A stretch of 64,000 nucleotides of DNA from Polyodon spathula (GCF_017654505.1 NC_054540.1:40101468-40165467); one strand, 5' to 3'. Positions 32,636-44,408 are shown, counted from the first letter of the stretch. Numbers and translations: made by a program. Notes: generated from the sequence alone by a model not told the origin.

Positions 32636-33583
32636 ATGGTCTTCAAGCCAGTAATCTGTGACACCTGCTTGATGTGGGAAATCCGAGAAAACCCAGCGGA
32701 GCTAAACCAAGTGTGCGTAAAGTGCCGCGCGATCCAGGATTTGCATAAACTAGTAAGTATGCTAGAAATGGAGCTGGAAGAAGTGAGACAGCAACAAGAT
32801 CTTGAGGAACTGGCACACCCACAATTCATGGAAGTCTGCATCACCCCTAACAGACTGAAAGCCACCAGGGAGATAGAAGGTCAGAACAGCTGGGTTCAGG
32901 TAGGCAGAAGCAGGGAAAAAAAGAAACTTCGTCAAACACAACCACCAGAAATCAAAACAACCAACAGATTTGAGTCACTTCAGAATTTTGATGAGCAGAA
33001 CCAACAACAAGAGAATGAAAGGAACAACATCCAGGACCCTATTGACAGTGGTGACCAGACAGCAAAAAGAAGGGAGGTCATGATTGTTGGGGACTCCATA
33101 TTGAGAAACACAGCAAGTTCAGTTCGCAGTTTGGACCCCCTTACTACAACAGTGTGCTGCCTTCCGGGAGCCTCGGTCAAGCACATCACTGAAAACGTGG
33201 ACAGGCTCCTAGAACGAACAGGAGACGACCCGGTAGTAGTCGTCCACATCGGTACAAACAACATTGGAAGAGACAGACCAAAATCCCTGCAAAACAAATT
33301 CAGAGAGCTAGGAAGGAAATTAAAAGAGAAAACCAAAACTGTGGTATTTTCTGGTATACTACCCGCACCTTGCAAAGGACCATATGGACAGCTGGAAATA
33401 ATAAATCAAAACCAATGGTTGAAGACGTGGTGCACACGGGAAGGCTTCACCTATCTTGATCATTGGACCACATTCTACAACGAGGACTATCTGTATAGAC
33501 GGGATGGACTGCATTTAAATAACAAGGGAACTAGTCTACTTGGAGAAAAGATCCTCGAGCAGGTTCGGAAGCATTTAAACTAG
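32636..33583 (+). CDS. CR1 ORF1: zinc-binding, coiled-coil, SGNH-esterase protein
   Basis: Likely an RNA-binding/chaperone partner of ORF2. I chose the ATG at 32636 because its context, AACATGG, is good. The frame upstream of it is open but lacks an earlier ATG. Near the N-terminus are CDTC and CVKC, a possible zinc-binding pair. A charged helical stretch (MLEMELEEVRQQQDLEEL) suggests a coiled coil. The C-terminal half is an SGNH/GDSL-type esterase: GDSILRN (block I, catalytic Ser), GTNN (block III, Asn) and DGLHLN near the end (block V, Asp and His). An ORF1 esterase is a known property of CR1 and L2-related LINEs. The 315-codon frame is intact and ends in TAG. Confidence 0.85.
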   Translation: MVFKPVICDTCLMWEIRENPAELNQVCVKCRAIQDLHKLVSMLEMELEEVRQQQDLEELAHPQFMEVCITPNRLKATREIEGQNSWVQVGRSREKKKLRQTQPPEIKTTNRFESLQNFDEQNQQQENERNNIQDPIDSGDQTAKRREVMIVGDSILRNTASSVRSLDPLTTTVCCLPGASVKHITENVDRLLERTGDDPVVVVHIGTNNIGRDRPKSLQNKFRELGRKLKEKTKTVVFSGILPAPCKGPYGQLEIINQNQWLKTWCTREGFTYLDHWTTFYNEDYLYRRDGLHLNNKGTSLLGEKILEQVRKHLN

Positions 33584-34834
33584 AAAGGAAGGGGGGAGAA
33601 ATCAACAAAAAAAACAGAAGGGAGACCGCATCAAAACAAGAACAACAACTCAGGTAAGACAACCATTAAATGTGTTTATCTAAATGCTAGAAGTATCAGA
33701 AACAAAATTCTAGAACTTGAAGCTACTGCACTAACAGGTAACTATGATGTGATAGGTGTTACAGAAACTTGGTTATCTGAGAGTGATGGGGACGAATATA
33801 ATATTTGTGGGTATACACTGTATAGGAAAGACAGGCAGGACAGACGAGGAGGAGGGGTAGCGCTATACATAAGAAACAGTCTTGAAGCCCAGGTGTTAAA
33901 CCTGGACAAAGAAAATAAAACCGAATCAATATGGGTCAGAATAACAGACAAAAATTCAAAAGGCATAATAATAGGAGCATGCTATAGACCGCCAGATTCA
34001 GACGGTGAGCACAATAATCTGTTATACAATGACATTAGAAATGTGTGTAGCAAAGGAGAAGCCATACTAATGGGGGATTTCAACTTCCCCCATATAAAAT
34101 GGGAAAACCCGGTGGGTAGCGCGAAGGATGAAATAGAAATGGTGGAAATGACAAATGACTGCTTCCTAACACAATTTGTGAAGGCACCGACTAGAGGGGA
34201 GGCATGCCTTGATTTAGTCTTTTCAAATAACGAAGATAGAATAACTAAAACAGAGGTCAGAGAACCACTGGCAAACTCAGACCACAACATGGTCTCATTT
34301 GAAGTGTTTTTTAAATCCTCAAAAGTAAAGACTAAAGCTAAGGTTTACAATTTTAGAAAAGCAAACTATGAAGGCATGAAACAGAGACTAAAAGAAGTAG
34401 ATTGGAGTAAAATAGAGAAAACACCCACAGAAGAAGGATGGTTGTTCTTCAAAAACGTAGTACTAGAGGCGCAAAACAATTACATCCCTAAAGTAGACAA
34501 ATCTAAATGTAAAACTAAATTGCCAAAATGGTTTAATAGATCAATTAAAAAAAATATTCAGCGAAAAAAGGCACTTTACAGAGCATTAAAAAAGGACCAA
34601 AAAGAAAGTACACAGAAAGAGTACACAGAACTGCAAATGCAAGTCAAAAAGGAAGTTAGAAAGGCCAAGAGAGAAATAGAAATGAACATTGCTAAGGGAG
34701 CTAAAACCAATTCCAAAATGTTTTTCCAATATTACAACAGCAAGAGAACATTCAAAGAGGAGATTAAATGTTTAAGAGATACAAATGGCAAAATCGTAGA
34801 GGAAGAAAAAAAAATAGCAAATATGTTAAAATGA
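33584..34834 (+). CDS. CR1 ORF2 endonuclease part (no ATG; follows ORF1 TAG in frame)
   Basis: Apurinic/apyrimidinic-type endonuclease that nicks the target. Motifs seen: LNARSIRNK near 33686-33712, TETW, YRPP, GDFNFPHIKW (catalytic Asp-Phe-Asn), DLVFSN and SDHN near the end; all active-site blocks look intact. The frame is open directly from the TAG of ORF1. No ATG occurs before 34070, which lies after YRPP, so a conventional start would remove half the domain. The start is therefore unknown: stop readthrough, a non-AUG start or reinitiation are all possible. The frame ends at 34834 by an extra A (TTAAAATGATT against TTAAATGATT in copies 1 and 4), separating it from RT. Confidence 0.8.
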   Translation, partial: KGRGEKSTKKTEGRPHQNKNNNSGKTTIKCVYLNARSIRNKILELEATALTGNYDVIGVTETWLSESDGDEYNICGYTLYRKDRQDRRGGGVALYIRNSLEAQVLNLDKENKTESIWVRITDKNSKGIIIGACYRPPDSDGEHNNLLYNDIRNVCSKGEAILMGDFNFPHIKWENPVGSAKDEIEMVEMTNDCFLTQFVKAPTRGEACLDLVFSNNEDRITKTEVREPLANSDHNMVSFEVFFKSSKVKTKAKVYNFRKANYEGMKQRLKEVDWSKIEKTPTEEGWLFFKNVVLEAQNNYIPKVDKSKCKTKLPKWFNRSIKKNIQRKKALYRALKKDQKESTQKEYTELQMQVKKEVRKAKREIEMNIAKGAKTNSKMFFQYYNSKRTFKEEIKCLRDTNGKIVEEEKKIANMLK

Positions 34835-34835
34835 T

Positions 34836-36430
34836 TACTTTTCACAAGTTTTTACAAAGGAAGATACTGACAACATGCCCCACATGTCATCCAGTTCCTA
34901 TCCAGTTTTAAATAACTTTAGCATAACTGAGGCAGAAGTGTTAAAGGGACTAGGAGCTCTTAAAATAAACAAATCCCCTGGGCCGGATGAGATCCTCCCA
35001 GTAGTACTCAAAGAAATGAAAGAAATAATTTACAAACCGCTAACCAAGATCATGCAGCAGTCTCTTGACACAGGGGTGGTACCGACAGACTGGAAAATTG
35101 CAAACGTAATACCGATCCACAAAAAGGGAAACAAAACTGAACCAGGTAACTACAGACCAGTAAGCCTGACTTCTATTATATGCAAACTTATGGAAACTAT
35201 AATAAGAGCCAAAATGGAAAATTACCTATATGGTAACAGGGTCCTGGGAGACAGTCAACATGGTTTTAGGAAAGGGAGATCGTGCCTAACTAACTTGCTT
35301 GATTTTTTTTGAGGATGCAACATCGATAATGGATAATTGCAAAGCATATGACATGGTTTATTTAGATTTCCAGAAAGCTTTTGACAAAGTCCCGCACAAA
35401 AGATTAATTCTCAAACTGAACGCAGTTGGGATTCAAGGAAACACATGTACATGGATTAGGGAGTGGTTAACATGTAGAAAACAGAAAGTACTGATTAGAG
35501 GAAAAACCTCAGAATGGAGTGTGGTAACCAGCGGTGTACCACAGGGATCAGTACTAGGTCCTCTGCTATTCCTAATCTACATTAATGATTTAGATTCTGG
35601 TATAGTAAGCAAACTTGTTAAATTTGCAGATGACACAAAAGTAGGAGGAGTGGCAAAACACTGTTGTAGCAGCAAAGGTCATTCAAAATGATCTAGACAA
35701 GATTCAGAACTGGGCAGATACATGGCAAATGACATTTAATAGAGAAAAGTGTAAGGTACTGCACGCAGGAAATAAAAATGTACATTATAAATATCATATG
35801 GGAGATATTGAAATTGGAGAAGGAATCTATGAAAAAGACCTAGGAGTTTTTGTTGACTCAGAAATGTCTTCATCTAGACAATGTGGGGAAGCTATAAAAA
35901 AGGCTAACAAGATGCTCGGATACATTGTGAAAAGTGTTGAATTTAAATCAAGGGAAGTAATGTTAAAACTGTACAATGCACTTGTAAGACCTCATCTTGA
36001 ATATTGTGTGCAGTTCTGGTCACCTCGCTATAAAAAGGATATTGCTGCTCTAGAAAGAGTGCAAAGAAGAGCGACCAGAATTATTCCGGGCTTAAAAGGC
36101 ATGTCATATGCAGACAGGCTAAAAGAATTGAATCTGTTCAGTCTTGAACAAAGAAGACTACGTGGCGACCTAATTCAAGCATTCAAAATTCTAAAAGGTA
36201 TTGACAGTGTCGACGCAAGGGACTTTTTCAGCCTGAAAAAAGAAACAAGGACCAGGGGTCACAAATGGAGTTTAGAAAAAGGGGCATTCAGAACAGAAAA
36301 TAGGAGACACTTTTTTACACAGAGAATTGTGAGGGTCTGGAATCAACTCCCCAGTAATGTTGTTGAAGCTGACACCCTGGGATCCTTCAAGAAGCTGCTT
36401 GATGAGATTTTGGGATCAATAAGCTACTAA
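34836..36430 (+). pseudogene. CR1 ORF2 reverse transcriptase, three frameshifts
   Basis: Same protein as 112-1740 but in three open pieces. Relative to copy 1 the breaks are an extra A near 34830, one extra T in the poly-T run near 35311, and an extra A near 35657 together with a C-to-T change that makes a TAG. The piece 35299-35691 includes YLDFQKAFDKVPH and KFADDTK; the piece 35729-36430 is the whole C-terminal part. All breaks are small and three of the events are in homopolymers, which suggests recent loss or sequencing error. Confidence 0.88.
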
Positions 36431-36517
36431 CAACCAAACGAGCAAGATGGGCCGAATGGCCTCCTCTCGTTTGTAAACTTTCTTATGTTCTTATGTTCTT
36501 ATGTTCTAAACTACTGT

Positions 36518-36570
36518 TTTATTGTAGAAGTGAGGATGAGAGATTTGCACAGGGTACTACATTAAATTTT
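36518..36570 (+). repeat. Direct repeat, left copy
   Basis: TTTATTGTAGAAGTGAGGAT and the following ~30 bases recur almost exactly at 38722-38774. Confidence 0.8.
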
Positions 36571-36729
36571 TTAAATTCCATCTGTATATACTGTACATTG
36601 GGAATATATTATATATATATATATAATATAATATGATATATACTGTTGCACTGTACTGTGTGTACTGGGCTTGTGCACTATAAAAGATGTGCAGGTGTTA
36701 AGCATTTGATACGTTGATACTAGTAATAT
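36571..36729. repeat. AT-rich spacer with (AT)n
   Basis: Short TATATA run near 36608-36626; no gene. Confidence 0.7.
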
Positions 36730-36959
36730 AGGCTATACTGATGGCAATTACAGTTCAATGTCATTTGCATTGCACACCACTACCACTGCAGTTACATTAT
36801 GCCTGTGTTTTATTTGTGCGACATATGCAAGAAAGGTCTCCCCATGGAGGACAGGCATGGCAGATGCGCTGCCTGTCTGGGTCCAGAGCATGCTAAGGAG
36901 GCCCTTGCTGACCACAGTTATTACGAGTTTTGTGTGTCCTTTTCTACTCGGAGATTAGA

Positions 36960-37680
36960 GAAATGAGTGTCACGCATCTCTGTAGAGCACTTGCTGTCAG
37001 TTCCTCCTGGACAAGGCTCCCCTCCCTCTTCAGCTCAAAAGGGAGCTTTATACCCTCATAAGAGCTCTGCGACTAGGGAAAGTAGGAGAACACGTTGAAG
37101 ACTGGCTTCACGTTCCTTCATGTCTTCTCCTTCCCTCTCCCCTTAGGTCTCATAGATCAGACAGCTCTGAGCATCTGGATAAGCTCTGGGAGGCAGTCTC
37201 CCAACAGCAATACATGTTAGCGGAGCTGTTGCGCGAATCCACTGTTACACCTGCTCCCTCTGCATCATTAAAGTCACAGGGAGTAGTACACGCAGAATGT
37301 ACTACTGCCATCTGTCACTGCTTCTGATGAGGCAGTCGAGCGGGAGTTCCCCTCTGAGGAAGGTGACTCGGATAGCGCAACACCAGTAATGCAGCTGTCA
37401 CTATCAGCAGAGCATTTCCCTTCAATTAAGAGGGCCACGGATGTTTTGAAGTTTTGAATGGCCTATAGATGACAAGCGGAAATACTACATTTTTGAGGAA
37501 TGTCCTGCTCTCTCTCAAGTGCCTCCGCCAGTACACCTGGATTTCCTGTGTGAGGTGCATTCATCCTGGGGTCACCCGACTACAGTGCCTGCTGCTTCAC
37601 GTTCCGTAGGAGTGCTGTATAGCCTTAAAGGCAAGGTTAAGCTGCCGACTTTGTCTGTGTACTTTTATTCATAACAGACT
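36960..37680 (+). pseudogene. DIRS gag-like remnant
   Basis: A translated stretch (about 37460-37650) reads WPIDDKRKYYIFEECPALSQ and on to EVHSSWGHP, a pattern I associate with the DIRS capsid-like ORF. Stops and frame changes interrupt it. Its C-terminal end is cut off at about 37680. Confidence 0.45.
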
Positions 37681-39590
37681 GTTATTGCGATGTTTCCAGT
37701 GTGCCAAATAAATTGTTTTACTCTTAAAATGTTGTCAGGATCTTTATTAAAAGCTACATTCTATGTGGTAAAAATCTAAAACGCATCGCTGTAATATTAA
37801 TAACATATTTTTCATATTATTATTTAATAATATGTTAACTTTAGGCTACATGTATATGGGTTATGACATAAACTGAAATAATTTATCATTTGTCGTGCGA
37901 TTTATTTTAATGTGCAATTATATTGGTGTGTAATAACAGTTTCTAATACGATATATTATCTATTATTTAACATTAGGTGTTGTTTAATTCCCAGTTTACA
38001 AAGACGTGACCAACCCTCACCAGAGCTGTCATTTTTTATATGTAATCGGCACGCATATTTATATTAGGTTTCCTTCGTACAAATAATACAGCGAAAGAGA
38101 AATAAATACATGTATAATTTGTATGTGTTGACATACTGTATCAGAAATCATTATGCATTTGTCTTGCGATTTATTTTGATTTGCATTAGCCTATATAATG
38201 CGGTCATAAGACAGTATTGAAAGGTGTCAGACAGTTTGAAATGCCGGTCAAGTGTCAGACTTATCTCGCAATCAGACACTTAATATTTGGTTAATGATAT
38301 ATTCCTAAAAAACCTCCAGCATGGAATGAAACCATACCTTATGTAATCCTTCTCTTCCCATACCCACCCTTACACCTTTGTTTTTATTGTATATATTGTT
38401 TTGTATATTTTGAATTGTGTACGTGTATTGGTTTGTTTTTATAAAAGTTCATTTTTTAAATACCGGTATCTTTGTTATTGAGAAATGTATATAGACATAG
38501 TATTACTGTATGATATGCAATGAATGCTATATGATATCTACATTATATTCATGATGTCTTTATATTTGATAAATGAGATCTGGTGTGAAACATAATAATT
38601 AGAAAATAACGTTAAGAGCAAGTTCTCACACAAAGTTTCACAATAATCTACAAGTAAAAAGGATAACCTGTGATATGACTTTTTATCTTTCCTGAAATAC
38701 AACGACTGATGAGCGGGGATTTTTATTGTAGAAATGAGGATGAGAGATTTGCACAGGGTACTACATTAAATTGGAGAGCTATCTGAATTATTAGTACAGT
38801 ATTTGGTGCTGTGCGAGTACATCCACCATGTCAACTAGGATTATAGGTGTTCATTTAATAATATAACTGCACTTTTGGACGGTATGTATAGGAAGCCAAT
38901 CGTTTTGTGCGTTTCTCAAATTATGTATACATCTTAAAACAACATCTTCCATTAAAAACGTGTACGTTTTCTATATTAACAGGTTTTTAGATATCCCGTA
39001 GACTTGATTACAACGTCAAAAACATTATTCTCTACATGAAGAAAAGTGTTTGTACCCACTTTCCCACTCAATTTATTTAAAGTCAAAGTCACAGAGCAAT
39101 TTACCATGAAAATAATATAGCTGTAAAGTTTAGAGTTGTAGAGCTTACATAAACACTTATTTGCTTACCCCACAGTATAGAACATGTCCACGAATGACAT
39201 ATTTTAAAGGAAATACACATTTGGCAAGTATTGATTTTAACTATGTATAGACAAATTACAATGACAAAATGTTTTTAAAATATTTATTCATTTAAAAAAA
39301 AAATAAATACAGCGAGCAATTTCTGAAGATAAAATGTATTTATAATACAAATGAAACATAAATATACATTACGATAAATGTCACCTTTAAAACAAAAAAA
39401 AAAGCTGTCTGCAATACACTTCAATATATACAGTGACAACATATTTAAACAAAAATTACTGTCTGCAATGCAAAACTTGTTTTCGTTTCTCAAAAAAATA
39501 CAAATGGCGTCCTGTAATTTTGAGTAGATTTTGAGTAGAAAGGCTCAAAAAGGCAAACGTTAACTTATTTCATGGCTAACTTATTTTCCG
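37681..39590. other. AT-rich insertion or unrelated DNA inside element A
   Basis: No domain recognised. Includes the right copy of the 52-bp direct repeat (38722-38774). The open frames here are short and AT-biased. Confidence 0.45.
38722..38774 (+). repeat. Direct repeat, right copy
   Basis: Nearly identical to 36518-36570. Confidence 0.8.
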
Positions 39591-39769
39591 TAACACCGGC
39601 ACTGTTTATTCGGGCAGGTAGCATCCTTGTTTAAAAACGCTAGCTTAGGGGCTTGCACCAATGATGCGATAGCGGCATCTACTGGTGGAAAATCAGCCAA
39701 GCCAAGTTTATCATGCAGGCTGTACAGCACTCCCACGGAATGTGAAGCAGCAAGCACTGTAGTAGGGTG

Positions 39770-40420
39770 ACCTCAGGATGAAGGTCTGGATGTCTCAGGC
39801 GCGCAGAGCAGATGCTGACAAGACACCATTGCTGGATGCTTCCATTACTCCAGGACACACTTTTGGTCCTGCAGTAGATGACATGCTGCAGCGCTCTCAT
39901 CGGGCGAGAGAGTCTACAAAGGAACAGGTGCACCTGATGCCAAAGAGGCCTCCTCTAGTACGTAGATAGGCACAAAACTGTCAACCTATGTTCCAGCAGC
40001 CTGAAGGACCGGCACAGCCGGCGCCTGCTAAAGCCAGAGGGGGATTTCGCAACCAACCCCTGGCTATGCAAAGGGGGAACTTCAATGAGTTCTGCCATTA
40101 AGCGCAAAGGCAAAAGCCTCAGACAAAGCCTCAGACAAAGCAACAGCCCTAACAATTTGCTGCCACAGGCCCAGGACCCCTTTTCAGGGAGTCACCTGGA
40201 GTACTGCCGTCAATGCACCTCGGACACCTGGGTGTTCAATACTATACAGACCAGCTAGTCTCTGCAATTCAGACACGGTCCCCCTCCATATCTGGGCATG
40301 ACTACAACGTTAATCACAGAACCACAAGACGCATTGATATTGTCTCAGGAGGTGACAGCCCTGCTACAGAAGTGGGCTATTTGCACAGTTCATCCTCTTA
40401 ACTTAGAAGAAGGGTATTAC
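39770..40420 (+). pseudogene. DIRS gag C-terminal part
   Basis: Contains LLDASITPGHTFGPAVDDML near 39830-39890, directly comparable with LLDAPITPGHTFGPAVEDML in element B (62214-62275). A basic Gln/Pro-rich tail follows. Stops occur after 39966. Confidence 0.65.
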
Positions 40421-41335
40421 TTCAGGTACTTCCTGGTGTCCAAATAGGATGGTGCTCTCAGACCAATTCTCTATCTTAGACTCGTCAATGCATATCTGAG
40501 TCAAACGGAGGTTCAAAATGTTAACCATGCAACGGCTGTTGCAGTCAATAAGGCCAGGCGATTGGTTCACTCTGTGAATTTAAAAGACTCATATTTCCAC
40601 ATCCCCATAAGATCAGGGCACAGGAAGAATCTCAGGGTCGCGTTCCAGGGGATAGCGTACAAGTTTCAGGTGTTGCCATTTGGCTTCTCTTTAGCCCCCC
40701 ATGCCTTTTCAAAGTGCATAGAAGCTATTCTGGCCCCAGTGAGACTTAGGGGCATCAGAGTGCTCAATGACCTGGATGATTGTATCATTTATGCTCAATC
40801 TCCAATGCAGGCAGGGGCTCACACGAAACTCGTCACAGAGCACCTGCTTCGGTTAGGTCTGTCAGTAAACTATGCAAAGAGCCAGCTTGCACCTTCACAA
40901 ACAGCCTCCTATTTAGGATGCATCTGCATGCCAAGACCATGTTGTGCACTCTGTCAGAGGACAAAGTGCAGAGAATAGCCGCTTGTCTGAAGCTTTTTCA
41001 ACCCAACAGAAAGCTCACAGTAGTGACGTTTCAGAGGCTCCTGGGCATGATGGCGGCATCTTCCCAGATCTTTCCTTTGGGTCTTCTACACATGTGCCCT
41101 CTCCAAGGCTGGTTCAACAGCAGGGTTTTTCAGCCTGCATTGAACGGTGGCCGTCTGCTGACAGTATGTCAGTCCTGTCTGCATCCTCAATCCTGGTGGA
41201 CACAGCCTGCTCACCTACGTTTAGGTGTAGCGTTGGGCAGCATTACCAGGAGAGAGGTTATAACCACAGATGCTTCCAGCCTCGACTGGGGCGCCGTGTG
41301 GAATGGTAGGGTATGGAGACCCCCATAGCAGGATT
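40420..41335 (+). pseudogene. DIRS reverse transcriptase, broken
   Basis: Piece 40562-40978 contains DSYFHIPIRSGHRKNLRVAF, QVLPFGFSLAPHAF and the catalytic region LNDLDDCIIYAQ, where the usual YLDD/YIDD is DLDD. After a frameshift near 40930 the thumb continues as LSEDKVQRIAACLKLF and TFQRLLGMMAASS. RT copies the element RNA; in DIRS elements the product is integrated by a tyrosine recombinase. Confidence 0.75.
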
Positions 41336-42160
41336 TCTATATAAATATTCTGGAACTGCAGGCAGTGTTTCTAGCCTTGCAGAAGGTTCAGGGGAGACAT
41401 GTGCTTGTCCGGATGGACAAACACGACTGTGGTGGCATACATAAACCACCAGGGCAGCCTCAGGTCCCCCATTCTCCACCGGTTTACCAGCAGACTGTTG
41501 CTTTGAGTGCACTGTTAACTCCTCTCACTGTGGGAAGTACATCTTCCAGGGGTGATGAATTGGGCAGTGGACCGTCTTTCAAGGACAGTCAACAGTGCCT
41601 CAGAATGGAGGCTTCACCCAGAAGTGGTGAGCCTATTTTGGCTACAGTTTGGGAGAGCACAGGTGGACTTGTTTGCCTCCCAAGAATCGACTCATTGTCC
41701 CCTCTGGTTCTCCATAACAGGAGCAGGGGACCCGCTGGCAATAGATGCCTTGGTGCACCAGTGACCAAGGCAGCTGCTATATGCTTTTCCTCCACTAGCC
41801 AGGCTCCCGCTGTGCTTAGAAAAGATCAGGCAGGACCGGGCCAGGGTGTTACTAGTAGCCCCTTATTGGCCCAGGAGACTGTGGTTTTCAACTCAGATAC
41901 AGCTCCTGAAAGGTCAGCGGTGGAGTCTGCAAAAATGCTTGACCTGCTCAGTCTGGGGGACAATTGTGGCATCACAACCCATCGAGTCTGCAGCTCTGGG
42001 TCTGATCCCTGAATGGCAACATTTGAGCCATCTGGGGTTATCTAATAGGGTCATTGAACCTTGTAGAATGCTAGAGCAGCGCCCACACGTTCCCAGTATG
42101 GGTACAAGTGGGGCGTGTTTCAAACGTGGTGTCTGCCTAAGGGTTTTGACCCTATGATCT
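41255..42160 (+). pseudogene. DIRS RNase H and C-terminal pol region, broken
   Basis: RNase H landmarks are VITTDASSLDWGAVW (first Asp), ILELQAVFLAL (Glu) and a changed Asp block near 41415 (VRMDKHDCGG). It continues with MNWAVDRLSR, EWRLHPEVV, AQVDLFASQESTHCPLWFS, and a VLLVAPYWPRRLWF motif near 41845. All are in alternating frames with stops. Confidence 0.75.
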
Positions 42161-42179
42161 GTCCCATGGCAGTTGTATT

Positions 42180-42700
42180 GTAATTTTTACAGGTCCTATT
42201 TAATGAGGGGAAATCTCCCTCTACCTTAAAGGTCTACTTGGCAGCCATTTCGGCTTGTCATATGAAGATTGATTCAGTCTCCCCAGATGGTGGAGCTTGA
42301 GGCGTTTCATCTGCCTCCTTTCCAGTCTGATAGAGAACAGCAGCTCCATATGCTTTGTCCGGTGCGAGTATTAACATATTATGTGGACCGAACACAGAGT
42401 TGGAGGCAGTCTGAACATTTTTTTTTTAATCTGTTATGGGGCTAAGTCCCACTGTAAAGCCCTGTCTAAGCAGATGCTATCCAGATGGATCACAGACACA
42501 GTTAAAACTGCCTGTGAGCGAGCCAACTTGCCCCAGAAAAGCTCACTGCCCATTCCACCAGGGACATGGCAACTTCCTGGGCTTTATTACAGAGTGCATC
42601 TGTCAGGGACATTTGTGATGCAACGGTGTGGGCTACTCTCAGTACTTTTACGTGGTTATATCGGCTGAATATCGTGGATCCACAAAACCCTGACTTTGGA
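42180..42700 (+). pseudogene. Tyrosine recombinase-like remnant of DIRS A
   Basis: Translated pieces read LFNEGKSPSTLKVYLAAISACH, which matches the core-binding start of DIRS recombinases, and later LSRWITDTVKTACERANLP. The Arg/His/Tyr catalytic residues cannot be confirmed because of decay. Confidence 0.55.
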
Positions 42701-42889
42701 ACAAGAGTGTTAATGGTGGCTTTGAGCTTGACCCTTACAGCATAAACATAGAGGCAAGTTCTTCATTTTGTAGTCTTAGCTGCTTGTACTGGAGTTCCTC
42801 ATGGCAACGCACAAGGTGGACATTGGCTTAGCCTTGTAGCATTCAAGTTGGTTTGCAATATTGCCTTGCATCAGCTTTGGTATTCATAC

Positions 42890-43225
42890 CCATAAGGTAA
42901 TAGTTACATTTCTTACTTGATAGGGAACGTTTGGTTATTATCATAACCCTGGTTCCCTGAAACAGAAATGTAACCATTAACCTTCAAGTTCGCTGTGTTC
43001 ATTATTGCAGCAAATCTTGAAGGAAAAATGATGACGATGTCAGTGTCAGAGGTTTTTTTTTTTACGGGGGGGGGGGGGGGGGGGGGGTGGGGGGTGACTG
43101 CATGTGCAGTGTGCAGCTTTGATATATCTATTCAGGTTAGACGTTATCAGAGGATTAATACCCATGAGGTAATGGTTACATTTTCTATTTCAGCGAACCA
43201 GGGTTTTGATAATAAACGTTATTTG
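42890..43225. repeat. Inverted terminal structure of DIRS A
   Basis: 42895-42982 is a long imperfect palindrome: GGTAATAGTTACATTTC on the left and GAAATGTAACCATTAACC on the right, around GGGAACG and TGGTTCCC. 43168-43225 is an inverted copy of its right half. A poly-G run lies between them. Split inverted ends of this sort are typical of DIRS elements. Confidence 0.65.
43065..43096. repeat. Poly-G tract
   Basis: About 22 G, then T and six more G, preceded by a T run. It could form a quadruplex or be an assembly-sensitive site. Confidence 0.9.
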
Positions 43226-44361
43226 ATTTAAAAACACCTCTCACCATTGGAACATTAGGAAAGACATTCAGATTCAAATGTAAATGTTCAATAAAAATTG
43301 TTCAGTAGTTTGAAAAATATTTATATTAGACATGTTTAATGCAGCTTTGTTCTTTCATAGTAACATTTTCTAAGGGGTGCAGTGTATAACAGTGTGTCAT
43401 ATAGCTAGAAATGAAACAGAGGAGCCTTTACCCATACTCCAACCCGAGCTCATCCACACTTCTGCAATGCCTTACTGGCGCGCCTGTTTAAAAAACTGCA
43501 CATGTGAACCCTACATACGATTTATAAAAAAAATGTCATTAGCTTGAACCTTTTTAACTCTGATGCTAAAAATGTTCGCCTTGCTTCACCCGGCACCATA
43601 CATTTTTAATCTTGGCTACTTTGCTCTGAGATAATTCAGATGCGTCGTTACACCCCAATGATTTTCATCTATGAAGGCATGCTTTTAACGAATTGAGAGA
43701 AAGGTTAGCAAAATTAGCATAAAGTTTTCATCGGTCTTACTGTCAACCTGCTATTCATAAGAGTGAATGACAGCAAAATGCTGTCGATAACCAGGAGTTA
43801 CAGTCAAGTCTAAACTAATGACAGTCTCGGTAGACAATTTTAAAAAAGACCTTTTTTTTTTTTACTACACTTGCTGTTACACAGTTTGACATACCTGTGA
43901 ACACTGCCTAATTTGAAAAAAAAAATCTGTAGGAACATGTTTAACATAAATATATACTCACACAAGAACATATTCTCTGGCATAATCATTTTGAAACAGC
44001 GCTGTGAAGCGGAGAGCAAATGAGAGACTGAGAATAGACAGTTATTTTATTACTATTTCTTTGCCGTGATCCGCTGCTATTTATTTTACCTGTGTTCACA
44101 ATAAACAGTTTGGATGAATACTGCCTATGTGAGCTTGTTTATCTTCGTGGACTATTACAATATATAAGTATACTAGTACTGCTGATGTAGTCGTGGGAAA
44201 TTTGAGCTTGCTTTGTATTGCAAAAAACACTGAGGCTCAGTGCGAGGCTCGATCAGTGTTCCAAAGGGAGTATTTTTTTTTTTTTTGGCGAACCACAAAC
44301 GATTTTGTGTACAGTGTGCAATACGACGCAAGCAGAGTTTATTAATAATAATAATGTTCAA

Positions 44362-44363
<2 letters not shown>

Positions 44364-44407
<44 letters not shown>
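44364..44407. repeat. (ATT)n microsatellite
   Basis: About 14 repeats. Confidence 0.95.

Positions 44408-44408
<1 letters not shown>

Larger units (their letters stand above)
31927..36509 (+). mobile_element. CR1/L3-type LINE, copy 3, nearly complete
   Basis: The full order is visible: tandemly repeated 5' UTR (31927-32635), ORF1 (32636-33583), endonuclease and linker (33584-34834), RT (34836-36430), 3' UTR and TTATGTTC tail. It matches copies 1 and 4 almost base for base but carries several frameshifts in the RT part. It is the only copy here that shows ORF1, so it is the reference for this family in the window. Confidence 0.93.
36730..43225 (+). mobile_element. DIRS-type retroelement A, degenerate and interrupted
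   Basis: Gag-like remnants (36960-37680) are followed, after about 1.9 kb of unrelated AT-rich DNA (37680-39590), by a gag tail, RT, RNase H and tyrosine-recombinase-like remnants. The right end has inverted terminal sequences, so there is no conventional LTR or integrase. This order and the palindromic ends are typical of DIRS. All frames are broken. Confidence 0.75.
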
